Shown here: positions 44,232-53,699 of the stretch, in pieces
How the letters are laid out: every line of letters starts with the position of its first letter
How positions within the stretch are numbered: position 1 is the stretch's first letter
Origin: Burkholderia sp. 9120
GTDB taxonomy: Bacteria; Pseudomonadota; Gammaproteobacteria; Burkholderiales; Burkholderiaceae
DNA: 64,000 nucleotides
Assembly (NCBI RefSeq): GCF_000745015.1
Contig: NZ_JQNA01000002.1
Coordinates: 3,720,001-3,784,000 of the forward strand
Direction of reading: 5' to 3'
Made by a program: the position numbers and the translations under genes
The notes under the pieces: model-generated
The model's database searches: none
What the model saw: the letters and a program-made list of their open reading frames with translations, nothing else
Told to the model about the DNA's origin: nothing

Positions 44232-46997
44232 ATGAAGCTAACCGATTTGATTCAGGCCATTCGCAGCGATCTGATCCAGCACGAGCGACTGCTAAAAACG
44301 GATATTCCGTCGCTGCCTGCCAACACGCTATTACCACGCCGGGCTGTGACGGTTGCCGAACTCGGTCGCGATTTCAGCGTCACGATCGACATGGTCTCGG
44401 TCGACAGCGATATCGAACTCAAGAAGCTGATGTCTCAGCCGATGACGCTCTGGATTCAGCAGGCCGACAAATCCTATTTGCCTATCAACGGCTATGTTCA
44501 TCGCTTCCGGCGACTCGGTACTAACGGCGATCTGACCAGCTATCAGATTAGCGTCGCGTCATGGCTGCATTTTCTGCGCTTGCGCAGCGACATGCGGATC
44601 TGGCAGGACCGATCCGTCGACGACATCCTCAGCGACGTATTCAACGAGCACCCGCAGGCGCAGGGCAAATTCACCTTCGCGCTATCGCGATCCTTGCCGT
44701 TGCTGTCGTATTGCCGTCAGAGCGAAACCGACTGGAATTTCGTCCACCGACTGATGGAGTCGGAGGGGCTATACGGATTCTTCCGGTACAGCGCTGACGG
44801 GCAATCGCATACGTTCGTTATTACGGACAATCTTCGGTACGTCGACGAGATCGCGCCCGTGCGCTACTACCGATCCGATAGATGCGGCAGCGACGTCGAC
44901 GCGCTCACGCTGTGGACGGGTTCGCGCACGCTGCAAAGCGCCGCGTATGCGACACGTACCTCCGATTACAAGAATCCGCCCAGTCCGTCCCGTCCGAAAG
45001 GCACGCTTGTTCACGCTCGCCCGAATCAGGGTGCGTTGCCGCGGCAAGCCGAAATCTTCGACTACACCGGCTCGTACACGTACCGGGAAAGCGAGCGGGG
45101 CCATGCGCTGTCGAAGATTCGTGTCGAAGAATGGGAGTCGCGCGCGAAGCGGTTTCATGGCGTGGGCGGACTGCCCGGTATCGATGCGGGCCGCGTTTTC
45201 CAGTTGGTGGATCATCCCGAACACGATCGCGAGCCGGAAGAGCAGCGGCAATTCGTTGCGCTCAAGGTATGGCGCTACCTCGAGAACAATCTGCCCGTCT
45301 CGCGTCAGGAGCAGGATTATCCGCACAGTCTGAAACGCGAGTTGAAACAGGCGATGGCGGGACGCACCGACGACGAGTCCTTGAAGATTCGTCACTTCGA
45401 TGGCAGTGAAGGATGCTGTCTGGTCGAGATCGAAGCGCAGCGTACAACGGTGCCGTATCGCAGCCCGTTCGACCATAAAAAGCCGGTGATGCATCTCGAG
45501 ACCGCGATTGTGGTCGGGCCGAAGGGGGAAGAGGTCTACACGGACGAACTGAACCGTATCAAGGTGGTGTTTTTGTGGGACCGGCACAACCCCGGCAACG
45601 CGGGCGCGTCATGCTGGATTCGTGCCGCGCAGGCCGATACCGGCGCGGGTTACGGCGGCGTGCATGTGCCGCGAGTAGGCGAAGAGTTAATCGTCGATCA
45701 CGTCGGCGGGGATTGCGACAGACCGCTTGCTGTCCATCGGGTCTACAACGGAGCGGTGCGTCCGGCGTGGCACACGAACGGCATTCTTTCGGGCTACCGG
45801 TCGAAGGAATATCACGGCTCGGATTTCAGTCACTTCGTCATGGACGATGCGACGGGCCAGACACGCGCTCAATTGTTGAATAGCGGCAGCAACGGCATAA
45901 CTCTGCTGCAAATAGGCTACCTGATCGATCAGAGCGGCAATACACGCGGCGACTATCTCGGCTCCGGCTTCGACCTGAAAACCGATGCATGGGGCGCGAT
46001 ACGAGCCAATCGCGGCCTGTATGTGAGCACGTATGCGAAACCGTCGGGCAGCCAGCCGCTCGATGCGCGCGAGACGCAGGAGCAACTCGGCAATTCGGCA
46101 AGTCTGCTCGAAACCTTGGCCGACGCGAGCGAACAGATTCAGGCCGAAAGCCTGAATCCGGGGCATCAGGAACTGAAAGACTTTTCCGATGCGACGCGGC
46201 ACAGCGTGTCAGGCACTTCGAAGGGAGGGCGGACAGCCGGTGGCGGCACCGGCAATGCGAATGTGTTTTCCAAACCGCTGCTGGCGCTCGGAAGCCCGGA
46301 GCACATTGGTTTTTCGAGCGAGGCTTCCATTCATACCACTGCCGATCGGCACATCAATCTCGCGAGTGGCCTGAGTACTTTCGTGGCGACGGGAAAGTCG
46401 TTCATTGCGGGTGCGGTCGAGAAGATCAGTTTGTTCGCACAGCGAAGCGGAATCGATTTGTTCGCCGCCAAGGGGTCCGTCCGGATTCAGGCTCACGACG
46501 ACGATATCGAATTGATCGCCGAGCGGGTGATCAAGCTGCTGGCAATCAAGGGGAAAGTCGATATCGCGGCGCTGGACGGCATCCGGCTGTCGTCTGGCGA
46601 AGGTTATATCGAGTTAGCTGGCGGCAAGGTCAACATTCAGGCGCCCGGCGAGATCTCTTTCAAGGGCAGTCAGTACAGCTTCGAGGGGCCGGGCGGTGAG
46701 CCCTATCTTCTGCCGATGTTCAGACCGCCGTATCAGGCGCAGTACGTTCTGGAAAGCGAAACGGACGGCGCGCCGATGATTCACCACCCTTATGAATTGA
46801 AGCTGCCTTCCGGTCGGATGTTGTCGGCGCGCACGAATGATCTGGGGGAGACGGTGCCGGTGTTTACGTCCAGTGCGCAGGATGTGAATTTGCGGGCGCT
46901 TGAACAGGATTCGGCTGAGGTGAAGCCCTGGACGTTTGCGGGTGGTGGGCAGGCGGATATTGAAGCCGACTATCTGGGCGATACCGGTAACGATTGA
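44232..46997 (+). CDS. vgrG: Type VI secretion tip protein VgrG
   Basis: 921 residues. VgrG core resembling phage gp27/gp5 (YQISVASWLHFLRLR, CRQSETDWNFVHRLMESEGLYGFF). The gp5 OB/needle part includes DELNRIKVVFLWDRHNPGN, CWIRAAQADTGAGYGGVHVPRVGEELIVD and GGDCDRPLAVHRVYN. It is followed by the DUF2345-type beta-helix (KISLFAQRSGIDLFAAKGSVRIQAH, GYIELAGGKVNIQAPGEISFKGSQY). The last 90 residues are a tail that may carry the cargo. It spikes the T6SS tube; no structural T6SS genes are nearby, so it is an orphan vgrG island. Downstream genes are its effector and immunity genes. Confidence 0.95.
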   Translation: MKLTDLIQAIRSDLIQHERLLKTDIPSLPANTLLPRRAVTVAELGRDFSVTIDMVSVDSDIELKKLMSQPMTLWIQQADKSYLPINGYVHRFRRLGTNGDLTSYQISVASWLHFLRLRSDMRIWQDRSVDDILSDVFNEHPQAQGKFTFALSRSLPLLSYCRQSETDWNFVHRLMESEGLYGFFRYSADGQSHTFVITDNLRYVDEIAPVRYYRSDRCGSDVDALTLWTGSRTLQSAAYATRTSDYKNPPSPSRPKGTLVHARPNQGALPRQAEIFDYTGSYTYRESERGHALSKIRVEEWESRAKRFHGVGGLPGIDAGRVFQLVDHPEHDREPEEQRQFVALKVWRYLENNLPVSRQEQDYPHSLKRELKQAMAGRTDDESLKIRHFDGSEGCCLVEIEAQRTTVPYRSPFDHKKPVMHLETAIVVGPKGEEVYTDELNRIKVVFLWDRHNPGNAGASCWIRAAQADTGAGYGGVHVPRVGEELIVDHVGGDCDRPLAVHRVYNGAVRPAWHTNGILSGYRSKEYHGSDFSHFVMDDATGQTRAQLLNSGSNGITLLQIGYLIDQSGNTRGDYLGSGFDLKTDAWGAIRANRGLYVSTYAKPSGSQPLDARETQEQLGNSASLLETLADASEQIQAESLNPGHQELKDFSDATRHSVSGTSKGGRTAGGGTGNANVFSKPLLALGSPEHIGFSSEASIHTTADRHINLASGLSTFVATGKSFIAGAVEKISLFAQRSGIDLFAAKGSVRIQAHDDDIELIAERVIKLLAIKGKVDIAALDGIRLSSGEGYIELAGGKVNIQAPGEISFKGSQYSFEGPGGEPYLLPMFRPPYQAQYVLESETDGAPMIHHPYELKLPSGRMLSARTNDLGETVPVFTSSAQDVNLRALEQDSAEVKPWTFAGGGQADIEADYLGDTGND

Positions 46998-47019
46998 ATA
47001 AGACAGGAGGCTATATAGC

Positions 47020-48270
47020 ATGGGGGCGTCGCTTAAAGAAGCAGGGTCGACTTGCACGACGATCAATGAGAAACCGGAATACGCGCGTATTCCGCCAGGA
47101 AAAAAGGGTTATTTACAGGAGAAGGTCGAGCACGCGTTGCAGATGCCGAAGATCGTGTACATCCGGTTGCCGGATGGTAAGACGACGGTCAATTTGTTGA
47201 AGCAGGTCGCGATGACACTGGCGATTCGCTACGATGAAACGAAGGCGTTGTTTTACTGGCAGTACAAGGCGGAGGTGAGCTTTGATATGTCGCCGTATTT
47301 TGCATCGAACAAGATCGTTGCTCCGATTCCATTTTTGAGCGGTGACAAGACAGAGGGGCCAGGTCGGCGTCACAGTTTGAATCCGTTTCCGCCGGGAATG
47401 AAACCTGGCTATCTCCGCCGCCCCGACGTGATTATCGTAAAGAATCCGGCGGACAGATGGCCCGGTCGTGGTGACGTCGATCAGGACAGTAAGCCTCATG
47501 TCGATAACATGTTACGACTGGTAGAGATCAAGTTTCCGGGGGATCGTTGGAATGAGGACCAAGAGACGGCCTATCAGATCATTGCAGGCAACTTCAAAAA
47601 TCGCATGACGGTGATTGACGTAAGCGATTGTAATGGCGAGTTGGAGAAAGTGCGTCAGCGTGCCTTGGCAAACGTACCTGCTCCGCAGTCTGCTAATGGA
47701 AGGCAACGACAACGCGTGCCTATCCGCACGATTGCGCCCGTGACTGAGCCGGTCTGGTATGAGGACTGGTGGTCGTCGGCGGAACGGCACGCCGAAGATG
47801 TTGCCGACGCGGTCGCGCCGGTATGGGATGCTGTTCATCGCGGCTACACCTACCTGTCAGAAGAAACGAGCGCTTTTCTCCACGAACAGGCACCTTGGAT
47901 ATTCACGGCTGGTCAATGGGTCGCGGATAAGGCGAGTGACGCATGGGTATGGGTTGATGAAAAAGGGCAGGAGATTTATCGCTACACGATGGAGCAGTTA
48001 CGGGCCGGTTGGAATGAGATTGTTCGCACCACCGACATGACTTGGGAATTTCTGAAGCAGATTGATTGGGCACAAGTCGCCATTACTACGCTCAAGGTGC
48101 TGGCTGCAATTGTCGTCGTGGTTGCTGGCGTCGCAATTGTCGTCTTGCTTGCTCCGGTACTGGTCGCAATCTTCACTGCGCTGGCCGCGATTGTTTCTGC
48201 GGCTAGTGCAGAAGCGCTTGCGGCACTCGCCTTGGGGCTCGGCGTGACGGTGGTTGCGTCGGCTGGCTAA
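47020..48270 (+). CDS. Putative T6SS effector with VRR-NUC nuclease domain
   Basis: 416 residues, 22 bases after vgrG. A central nuclease of the PD-(D/E)xK/VRR-NUC type: Asp136 in RRPDVIIV, Glu169-Ile-Lys171 in VEIKFPGD and Gln181 in NEDQETAYQ. The C-terminal 130 residues have an APWIF, WVWVDEKGQEIYRYT, GWNEIVRTTDMTW pattern and then about 60 very hydrophobic residues, a possible membrane-insertion or translocation part. Linkage to VgrG and to the downstream immunity genes makes it a toxin for interbacterial competition. The N-terminal 100 residues are unrecognised. GC content is lower than in flanking genes, suggesting transfer. Confidence 0.85.
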   Translation: MGASLKEAGSTCTTINEKPEYARIPPGKKGYLQEKVEHALQMPKIVYIRLPDGKTTVNLLKQVAMTLAIRYDETKALFYWQYKAEVSFDMSPYFASNKIVAPIPFLSGDKTEGPGRRHSLNPFPPGMKPGYLRRPDVIIVKNPADRWPGRGDVDQDSKPHVDNMLRLVEIKFPGDRWNEDQETAYQIIAGNFKNRMTVIDVSDCNGELEKVRQRALANVPAPQSANGRQRQRVPIRTIAPVTEPVWYEDWWSSAERHAEDVADAVAPVWDAVHRGYTYLSEETSAFLHEQAPWIFTAGQWVADKASDAWVWVDEKGQEIYRYTMEQLRAGWNEIVRTTDMTWEFLKQIDWAQVAITTLKVLAAIVVVVAGVAIVVLLAPVLVAIFTALAAIVSAASAEALAALALGLGVTVVASAG

Positions 48271-48304
48271 TCCTTCAATAGACTCAATAGATACAGAACA
48301 GACT

Positions 48305-49642
48305 ATGACGCTGCGTGATTCAAAACCCGTATTGACACCCTTGCAGGCGCTGGCACGCTACAAGGAAGATTTGAGTGTGCGCCTTGCGGATAACAGTATG
48401 GGCGTGCTGCCGGGTGTAATTGGCACGGTGAATTTCGAGCGTGGTGCCCAGCCGGCCGTGCGTCAAGCCATTCTCGATTGCTTTGACCGTTTCGAGGAAA
48501 TGTTCGGCGAGCATCTGAAGGGGGGCAAAGATATCGATCTCAGTAATTTCACCAAGCGTACCGCGGCCGGTGTCGAAAAGATAAGGCGCGCTATTCTTGA
48601 TACTCCGTCACACCTCGGAGTCAGCGCGATTCGTTCCAGCGCAACCAGTCAGGACATGGCCGCTGAATACAACATCAAAACGCTAACCGGTGTCGCGACA
48701 AACTTCGACTATGTTTCGCCCACAGGGAGATTAAAAGTAGCCAAGGGCAAAGAGTCCTGCCTGTCGTATCTAAAATTCAATGTGCCGATGGATTTGGTGA
48801 CGACGGAAGAGGGCATCGCGCAGTACGAAAATTTCCTGTGTTACGTATGTGAAAAGTTGGTTGTACGCGGCGGTTACGGTGGACTTTCTCCGATTCTTCC
48901 CTATAGCTATCACCGCTATACATCGCAGGAATGGGCACTTGCTAGCCGATTCAGTGGGCTGGAAATCGACAGCACTGCGCATCTATCGATCGATACCTAT
49001 AACCCCGCCTCATATGAAGGCGAATCCAGGGACGATCCGACCGCAACGTACGATCACCTGCACCCCGGCGCTATAGTCAACGAGTGGGGTTTCATCAAAG
49101 GCGTGAACTGGTACACGATTCTCGGCGATTTCTTTGTGGAGCGTTTTGGCGGCGAAGCCGCACTGCGCAAAGCACTCGACCGCCCCGACATCCATATCGA
49201 ACATATCGGGTCGTCATTACTGATTCGTGCAGGTGACTTCCCGCGTCTCGGCGCACCCGAAGAAGGTCTACCCGAACCATATGTCTTCGTGAACAGCGTA
49301 TTGCGTGTGCTGCGCGACCCGAAGCCGGATGGCCTGCATCTATACGACCCGTATCTTCCGCATGCGGATACGAAGAATGCACGGACTTGGACAGCGCGTT
49401 TCGATCTACCCGATGCGCCGCCCATTCCCGAGCCGCCGACTATCGTGCCGTACCCCGTCAAACGTAAACCCGTTCGCCATAGCGTGCCGGGTGGTAATCC
49501 ATGCCCCGAAGCGGGATGGTGGCAAACCCCCGCGAAGGCGGACAGTCGTCGCTATTTCGAAACGGGAGAAATCATGCCGGTCTTTGCGGGCAGCAGATGG
49601 GGCGCAACAAACTGGATCTGGTCTGAAGACGAGAGTACATGA
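48305..49642 (+). CDS. Type VI immunity family protein, copy 1
   Basis: 445 residues starting MTLRDSKPVLTPLQALA. Resembles DUF3396-type proteins annotated as T6SS immunity: GWNFxKG-like FIKGVNWYTILGD, HIGSSLLIRAGDFPRLG, and a C-terminal segment with CPEAGWWQTPAKADSRR and MPVFAGSRWGATNW. No signal peptide, so cytosolic, fitting neutralisation of a nuclease. Follows the effector by 34 bases. A paralogue of equal length follows. Confidence 0.82.
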   Translation: MTLRDSKPVLTPLQALARYKEDLSVRLADNSMGVLPGVIGTVNFERGAQPAVRQAILDCFDRFEEMFGEHLKGGKDIDLSNFTKRTAAGVEKIRRAILDTPSHLGVSAIRSSATSQDMAAEYNIKTLTGVATNFDYVSPTGRLKVAKGKESCLSYLKFNVPMDLVTTEEGIAQYENFLCYVCEKLVVRGGYGGLSPILPYSYHRYTSQEWALASRFSGLEIDSTAHLSIDTYNPASYEGESRDDPTATYDHLHPGAIVNEWGFIKGVNWYTILGDFFVERFGGEAALRKALDRPDIHIEHIGSSLLIRAGDFPRLGAPEEGLPEPYVFVNSVLRVLRDPKPDGLHLYDPYLPHADTKNARTWTARFDLPDAPPIPEPPTIVPYPVKRKPVRHSVPGGNPCPEAGWWQTPAKADSRRYFETGEIMPVFAGSRWGATNWIWSEDEST

Positions 49643-49755
49643 TGACGGACAGACAAGGGATGGTACGTCGAACGAAGGCCGATTTTTCGTCGGACTTGAA
49701 TCGTAGTCTGGTTAGCGCGAGTGACAGTGGTTACGTCGGCTGGTTAGTCCTTTGA
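49642..49755 (+). pseudogene. Eroded remnant of an effector C-terminal gene
   Basis: A 37-codon frame beginning ATGACGGACAG, overlapping the copy 1 stop. Its first 75 bases correspond to the start of the fragment at 51116 (MTDxQxMVR and ADF, then NRS). The last 40 bases correspond to the 3' end and trailer of the full effector gene (GTGACxGTGGTTxCGTCGGCTGG). The middle is missing, so it is a deletion derivative of an effector-fragment gene. It is unlikely to make a functional protein. Confidence 0.75.
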
Positions 49756-49781
49756 TAGCACCAACAGATACAGAACAGACG

Positions 49782-51119
49782 ATGACATTTCGTGATTCAA
49801 AACCCATATTGACGCCCTTGCAGGCGCTAGCACGCTATAAGGAAGATTTGAGCGTGTGCCGTGCGGATAACAGCATGGGCGTGCTGCCGGGTGTGATTGG
49901 CACGGTGTACTTTGAGCGCGGTTCTCAACCGGCTGTGCGTCAAGCCATTCTCGATTGCTTCGACCGCTTCGAGGAAATGTTTGGTGAGCATCTGAAGGGA
50001 GGAAAGGATGCTGATCTCGGCAAATTCACGAAGCGAACCTTTGCCGGTGTGGAGAAGATTCGGCGAGCCATTCTTGAGACTCCGTCACACGAGCAGGTCA
50101 GCGTGCTTCGTTCTAGCTCTACCGATCAAGACACCGCTGCGGAATATAGCATCAAGACATTAACCGGCATCGCGGCAGATGAGGACTATGTTTCCCCGAA
50201 AGGTTGGACAGCATCCAAGGGTCAAGAGTCAGGTCTGTCGTATCTGAAATTCAATCTGCCGATGGATTTGGTCACCATAGAGGACGGCATCACGCAATAT
50301 GAAGGATTCTTGCGCTATGTGTGTGAAAAGCTTGTAGTGCACGGTGGCTATGGTGGACTAGCCCCGATTCTTGCCTACAGCTATCACCGTTATGCACCGC
50401 ACGAATGGGCACTCGCCAAACGCTTTAGCGGACTCGAAGTAGACAGCAGCGCACATCTGCAATCGCAGGAATACGACCCAATTTCCTACGAAGGCGAGTC
50501 TCTCGACCACATGACTGCTTTTTATCCGGGCCTACACCCCGGAGCAAAGGTTGGTCGGTGGGGCTTCATCAAGGGCGTCAGCTGGTACACGATTCTCGGC
50601 GAACTATTCGTTGAACGCTTGGGCGGCGAAGCCGCACTACGCAAAGCACTCGACCGCCCCGACATCAACATCGCACATATCGGATCGTCGTTACTGATTC
50701 GTGCGGGTGATTTCCCGCGTCTCGGCGCGCCCGAAGAAGGTCTACCCGAACCATACGTCTTCGTGAACAGCGTCTTACGTGTACTACGCGACCCGAAACC
50801 GGACGGCCTTCGCCTATACGACCGGTATCTTCCACACGCGGATACGAAGAATGCACAAACGTGGACAGCGCGCTTCGATCTACCCGTTGCGCCGCCCATC
50901 CCCGAACCGCCAACCATCGTCCCATACCCCGTCGAACATAAACCCGTTCGCCACGGCGTACCTGGCGGTAGTCCATGCCCCGAAGCAGGATGGTGGCAAA
51001 CCCCCGCGAAGGCGGACAGTCGTCACCATTTCGAAGCCGGAGAAATCATGCCGGTCTTTGCCGATAGCCGCTATGGCGCAACAAACTGGACCCAGTCCGA
51101 CAACGAGAGCACATCATGA
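49782..51119 (+). CDS. Type VI immunity family protein, copy 2
   Basis: 445 residues, the same length as copy 1 and clearly its tandem duplicate: it keeps most residues in the first 85 and last 200 positions. It differs in a central block (about residues 95-260), where specificity would lie. MTFRDSKPILTPLQALA at the start and GDFPRLGAPEEGLPEPYVFV in common. The preceding bases CAACAGATACAGAACAGACG repeat the leader of copy 1. Its stop overlaps the ATG of the next effector fragment (ATGA). Perhaps an orphan immunity gene against a related toxin. Confidence 0.82.
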   Translation: MTFRDSKPILTPLQALARYKEDLSVCRADNSMGVLPGVIGTVYFERGSQPAVRQAILDCFDRFEEMFGEHLKGGKDADLGKFTKRTFAGVEKIRRAILETPSHEQVSVLRSSSTDQDTAAEYSIKTLTGIAADEDYVSPKGWTASKGQESGLSYLKFNLPMDLVTIEDGITQYEGFLRYVCEKLVVHGGYGGLAPILAYSYHRYAPHEWALAKRFSGLEVDSSAHLQSQEYDPISYEGESLDHMTAFYPGLHPGAKVGRWGFIKGVSWYTILGELFVERLGGEAALRKALDRPDINIAHIGSSLLIRAGDFPRLGAPEEGLPEPYVFVNSVLRVLRDPKPDGLRLYDRYLPHADTKNAQTWTARFDLPVAPPIPEPPTIVPYPVEHKPVRHGVPGGSPCPEAGWWQTPAKADSRHHFEAGEIMPVFADSRYGATNWTQSDNESTS

Positions 51120-51604
51120 CCGACAAGCAAGAAATGGTACGCCTGAACGTGGCCGATTTCGCCGCCGACGTAAATCGTAGCTGGTTAAGCCGTCACGCGC
51201 CGTGGACCCTGACAACAGGGCATTGGCTCACTTCTCCATCGCACGAAAACTGGATGTGGGTCGATGACGAGGGACGAGAGATTTCCCGCTATACATCTTC
51301 GCAGCTAGCGGTGGGTTGGGACGACATCGTGCGTCAGTCGGATATGACGTGGTCGACGCTTGAACGGATCGACTGCATGCAACTCGATCTGATGATTATC
51401 CAGGGCGTGGTGTCGGTGATTTGTACGGCGGAAGAGACGATGTTCGGCGTGTCGCTGAACGATGGCAACACACCGCTGCAGCGGAGAAACGAAGCGCCGG
51501 CAGCCATCTTTATCGCGCTGGTCGTCATGATCGGCACGGCTGACGCGGAAGCACTCAAGGCACTCGCCACGAGCCTTGGTGTCGATGAATCGAACACCGG
51601 TTGA
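51116..51604 (+). pseudogene. Orphan effector C-terminal fragment
   Basis: 162 residues matching the C-terminal part of the effector at 47020: APWTLTTGHWL aligns with APWIFTAGQWV, WMWVDDEGREISRYT with WVWVDEKGQEIYRYT, and GWDDIVRQSDMTW with GWNEIVRTTDMTW. The nuclease domain is absent, and the hydrophobic tail is weaker and interrupted. Reads as a displaced 3' cassette left after recombination, coupled by ATGA to immunity copy 2. A short translated product is possible, so coding status is open. Confidence 0.75.
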
Positions 51605-51667
51605 AACCAGTGCTGAATGAGTCGGCCTCGACGAGACGAGACGAGTTTGCTGACTCCCGAACACGGC

Positions 51668-51688
51668 GACGGACAGCGGCTACGTCAA
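51668..51688 (+). repeat. Second remnant of the effector 3' end
   Basis: GCGACGGACAGCGGCTACGTC matches, with a few changes, the GCGAGTGACAGTGGTTACGTC at 49716-49736. This suggests a further copy of the effector end beyond the fragment at 51116. Confidence 0.45.
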
Positions 51689-51713
51689 ATACCCGCTCGT
51701 CGCCGCTTCATCC

Positions 51714-53054
51714 TCACACGCTCGACGACGTATCCTCTTCGGCCTCGTTCAACACCGCGTTCTGCACCGCCGTAGCCGGGCTCACATAAGCCGGCGCCTG
51801 GCGAGGATCGTCGATCGTATAGCGCAACCGTCCACCCTCTACATATACGCGCAACTGCCGGTACTTCACCAGATACATCAACCCCACCAGCGCCGCCGCG
51901 AACCCCGACGCCGCCCCCACGCCGAGTGCCCAACGCGGCCCAAAGCGGTCCGCAACCCAGCCGACTACCGGCGCGCCGAGCGGCGTGCCGCCCAGCGCAA
52001 TCGCCAGCAGGATCGCGATCACGCGGCCACGCATGGCGGGCTCGGTGGAGAGTTGCACGAGACTGTTGGTCGACGTGGTAAAGGTCTGCGTCGACATGCC
52101 GATCAGGACGAGCGCGATACCGAACAGCACGTAGTTCGGCATCAACGACGCCACCGTGCAGCCCACACCGAAAACCGCGGCTGCGCCGAGCAGCAGCGCC
52201 ATGCGCGGTTTTGACCTACGCGCCGCGAGCAGCGCGCCGGTCACCGAGCCGATCGCCATGGTCGAACTCAATAGACCATATTGACTCGCGCCCGCATGAA
52301 ACGCGGTGACCGACATGGTCGAAATGAAGATCGGGAAGTTGAGCCCGAACGTGCCGATCAGGAACAGCATCAACAACGCGGCCTTCAGATCGGGACGCGT
52401 CCATACATACTTGAAGCCTTCCACGAAACTGCCGCGCGCACGTTTCGCGCGTGGCTTCAGATACAACTGGTCGAGCCGCAGCATGCGCAGCGAACCGAGT
52501 ACGGCGACGAACGAGAGCGCGTTGATCAGAAACACCCAGCCGGTTCCCACCGAGGCAATTAATAGCCCCGCGACCGCCGGCCCGATCATCCGCGCGGCGT
52601 TGAACGACGTGGAATTCAACCCGACCGCGTTGGAGAGATCTTCTTCGCCGACCAGATCGGATACGAAAGTCTGACGTGCGGGCGAATCGAACGCGGTCAC
52701 ACAGCCGAGCAAACCCGCGAACACGTACACCTGCCAAAGCTGCACGAGTCCGGTGACGGTGAGGAGCCCGAGGCCGAGCGCCAGCGAGCCCATTGCCGCC
52801 TGTGTGATGAACAGCAGCTTGCGGCGGTCGAAGTGATCGGCCGCATAGCCGGTGAGCGGCAATAGCAGCATTTGCGGGCCGAACTGCAGCGACATGACGA
52901 TGCCGACGGCCGTCGCGTTGTGATGCGTGAGTTCGGTGAGGACGAGCCAGTCCTGCGCCGTGCGCTGCATCCACGTACCGATGTTGGACACGATCGCGCC
53001 GCTAGCCCAGACCCGGTAATTGAACGTGCGCAGCGAACGGAAAGTACCTGTCAC
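51714..53054 (-). CDS. MFS transporter (MFS_3, EntS-like)
   Basis: 446 residues with about 12 helices, starting at GTG. FRSLRTFNYRVWASGAIVSNIGTWMQRTAQDWLV and TAFDSPARQTFVSDLVG are characteristic of the MFS_3 exporters. A short polar C-terminal tail follows. Part of an operon with the isochorismatase-like gene and the MarR gene upstream, which would repress it. Probably exports a xenobiotic or siderophore-like compound. Confidence 0.9.
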   Translation of the reverse strand: MTGTFRSLRTFNYRVWASGAIVSNIGTWMQRTAQDWLVLTELTHHNATAVGIVMSLQFGPQMLLLPLTGYAADHFDRRKLLFITQAAMGSLALGLGLLTVTGLVQLWQVYVFAGLLGCVTAFDSPARQTFVSDLVGEEDLSNAVGLNSTSFNAARMIGPAVAGLLIASVGTGWVFLINALSFVAVLGSLRMLRLDQLYLKPRAKRARGSFVEGFKYVWTRPDLKAALLMLFLIGTFGLNFPIFISTMSVTAFHAGASQYGLLSSTMAIGSVTGALLAARRSKPRMALLLGAAAVFGVGCTVASLMPNYVLFGIALVLIGMSTQTFTTSTNSLVQLSTEPAMRGRVIAILLAIALGGTPLGAPVVGWVADRFGPRWALGVGAASGFAAALVGLMYLVKYRQLRVYVEGGRLRYTIDDPRQAPAYVSPATAVQNAVLNEAEEDTSSSV

Positions 53055-53118
53055 CGGATCGTTTCCGTTGTGGAGAAACGAGTGGCGAGCAGCGCTACGC
53101 GCGGACTGGCGAACTCGC

Positions 53119-53682
53119 TCATGCGTGGGACTGTTCGAGCAGATCGAGCACTTCCTGCGTCGTGCCGGTTTCGCCGATTCGCGGGAAGATGCGCGCGAGC
53201 GTGTTGTTGTGCGCGTCCAGATGCATATCGGTCATGGCGTCGACCACCAGCGTGAGGTTCAGCCCGAGTTCATGCGCGAAGCGCGCGGTCGATTCGACGC
53301 CGATGCTGGTCGCCACACCGAGCAATACCACTTGCGTGACGCCTTGCTGTTGCAGATACGCCTGCAGATCGGTGTTCGTGAACGCGCCCCACGTTCGCTT
53401 GGTGACCACGTGATCCGACGGCTGCTGGTTCAGCTCAGGCATCAGGTCCGCGAAGCCGGCCGGGAAGTCACCCTTCGGACCCGTCTGGTCCGCGCGACCC
53501 GGCGCGCCGCCGGCAACGTTGACCAGCACGACCGGCAAACCGTGGCGGCGAAACGCTTCGGTCAGCAGCGCCGCGCGTTGCACGACCTCGGCGGCGGGGT
53601 GCGCGGTGGGCAGCGCAACGATGCCGCGCTGCAAATCGATCACGACCAGTGCGGTCTTTGCGTCGAGAGTGGTGAGTGCCAT
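53119..53682 (-). CDS. Isochorismatase-family hydrolase
   Basis: 187 residues with the fold's early catalytic Asp (ALVVIDLQRGIV) and Lys (VVTKRTWGAF). In the nucleophile segment GVATSIGVESTARFAHE the usual Cys is Gly, so Cys-dependent amidase activity is unlikely. Proteins of this branch act like isochorismatase or have unassigned reactions. It lies 17 bases after marR and 64 before the MFS gene, all under one operator. Confidence 0.88.
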   Translation of the reverse strand: MALTTLDAKTALVVIDLQRGIVALPTAHPAAEVVQRAALLTEAFRRHGLPVVLVNVAGGAPGRADQTGPKGDFPAGFADLMPELNQQPSDHVVTKRTWGAFTNTDLQAYLQQQGVTQVVLLGVATSIGVESTARFAHELGLNLTLVVDAMTDMHLDAHNNTLARIFPRIGETGTTQEVLDLLEQSHA

Positions 53683-53699
53683 GGGGTTTCTCCTGCGGG

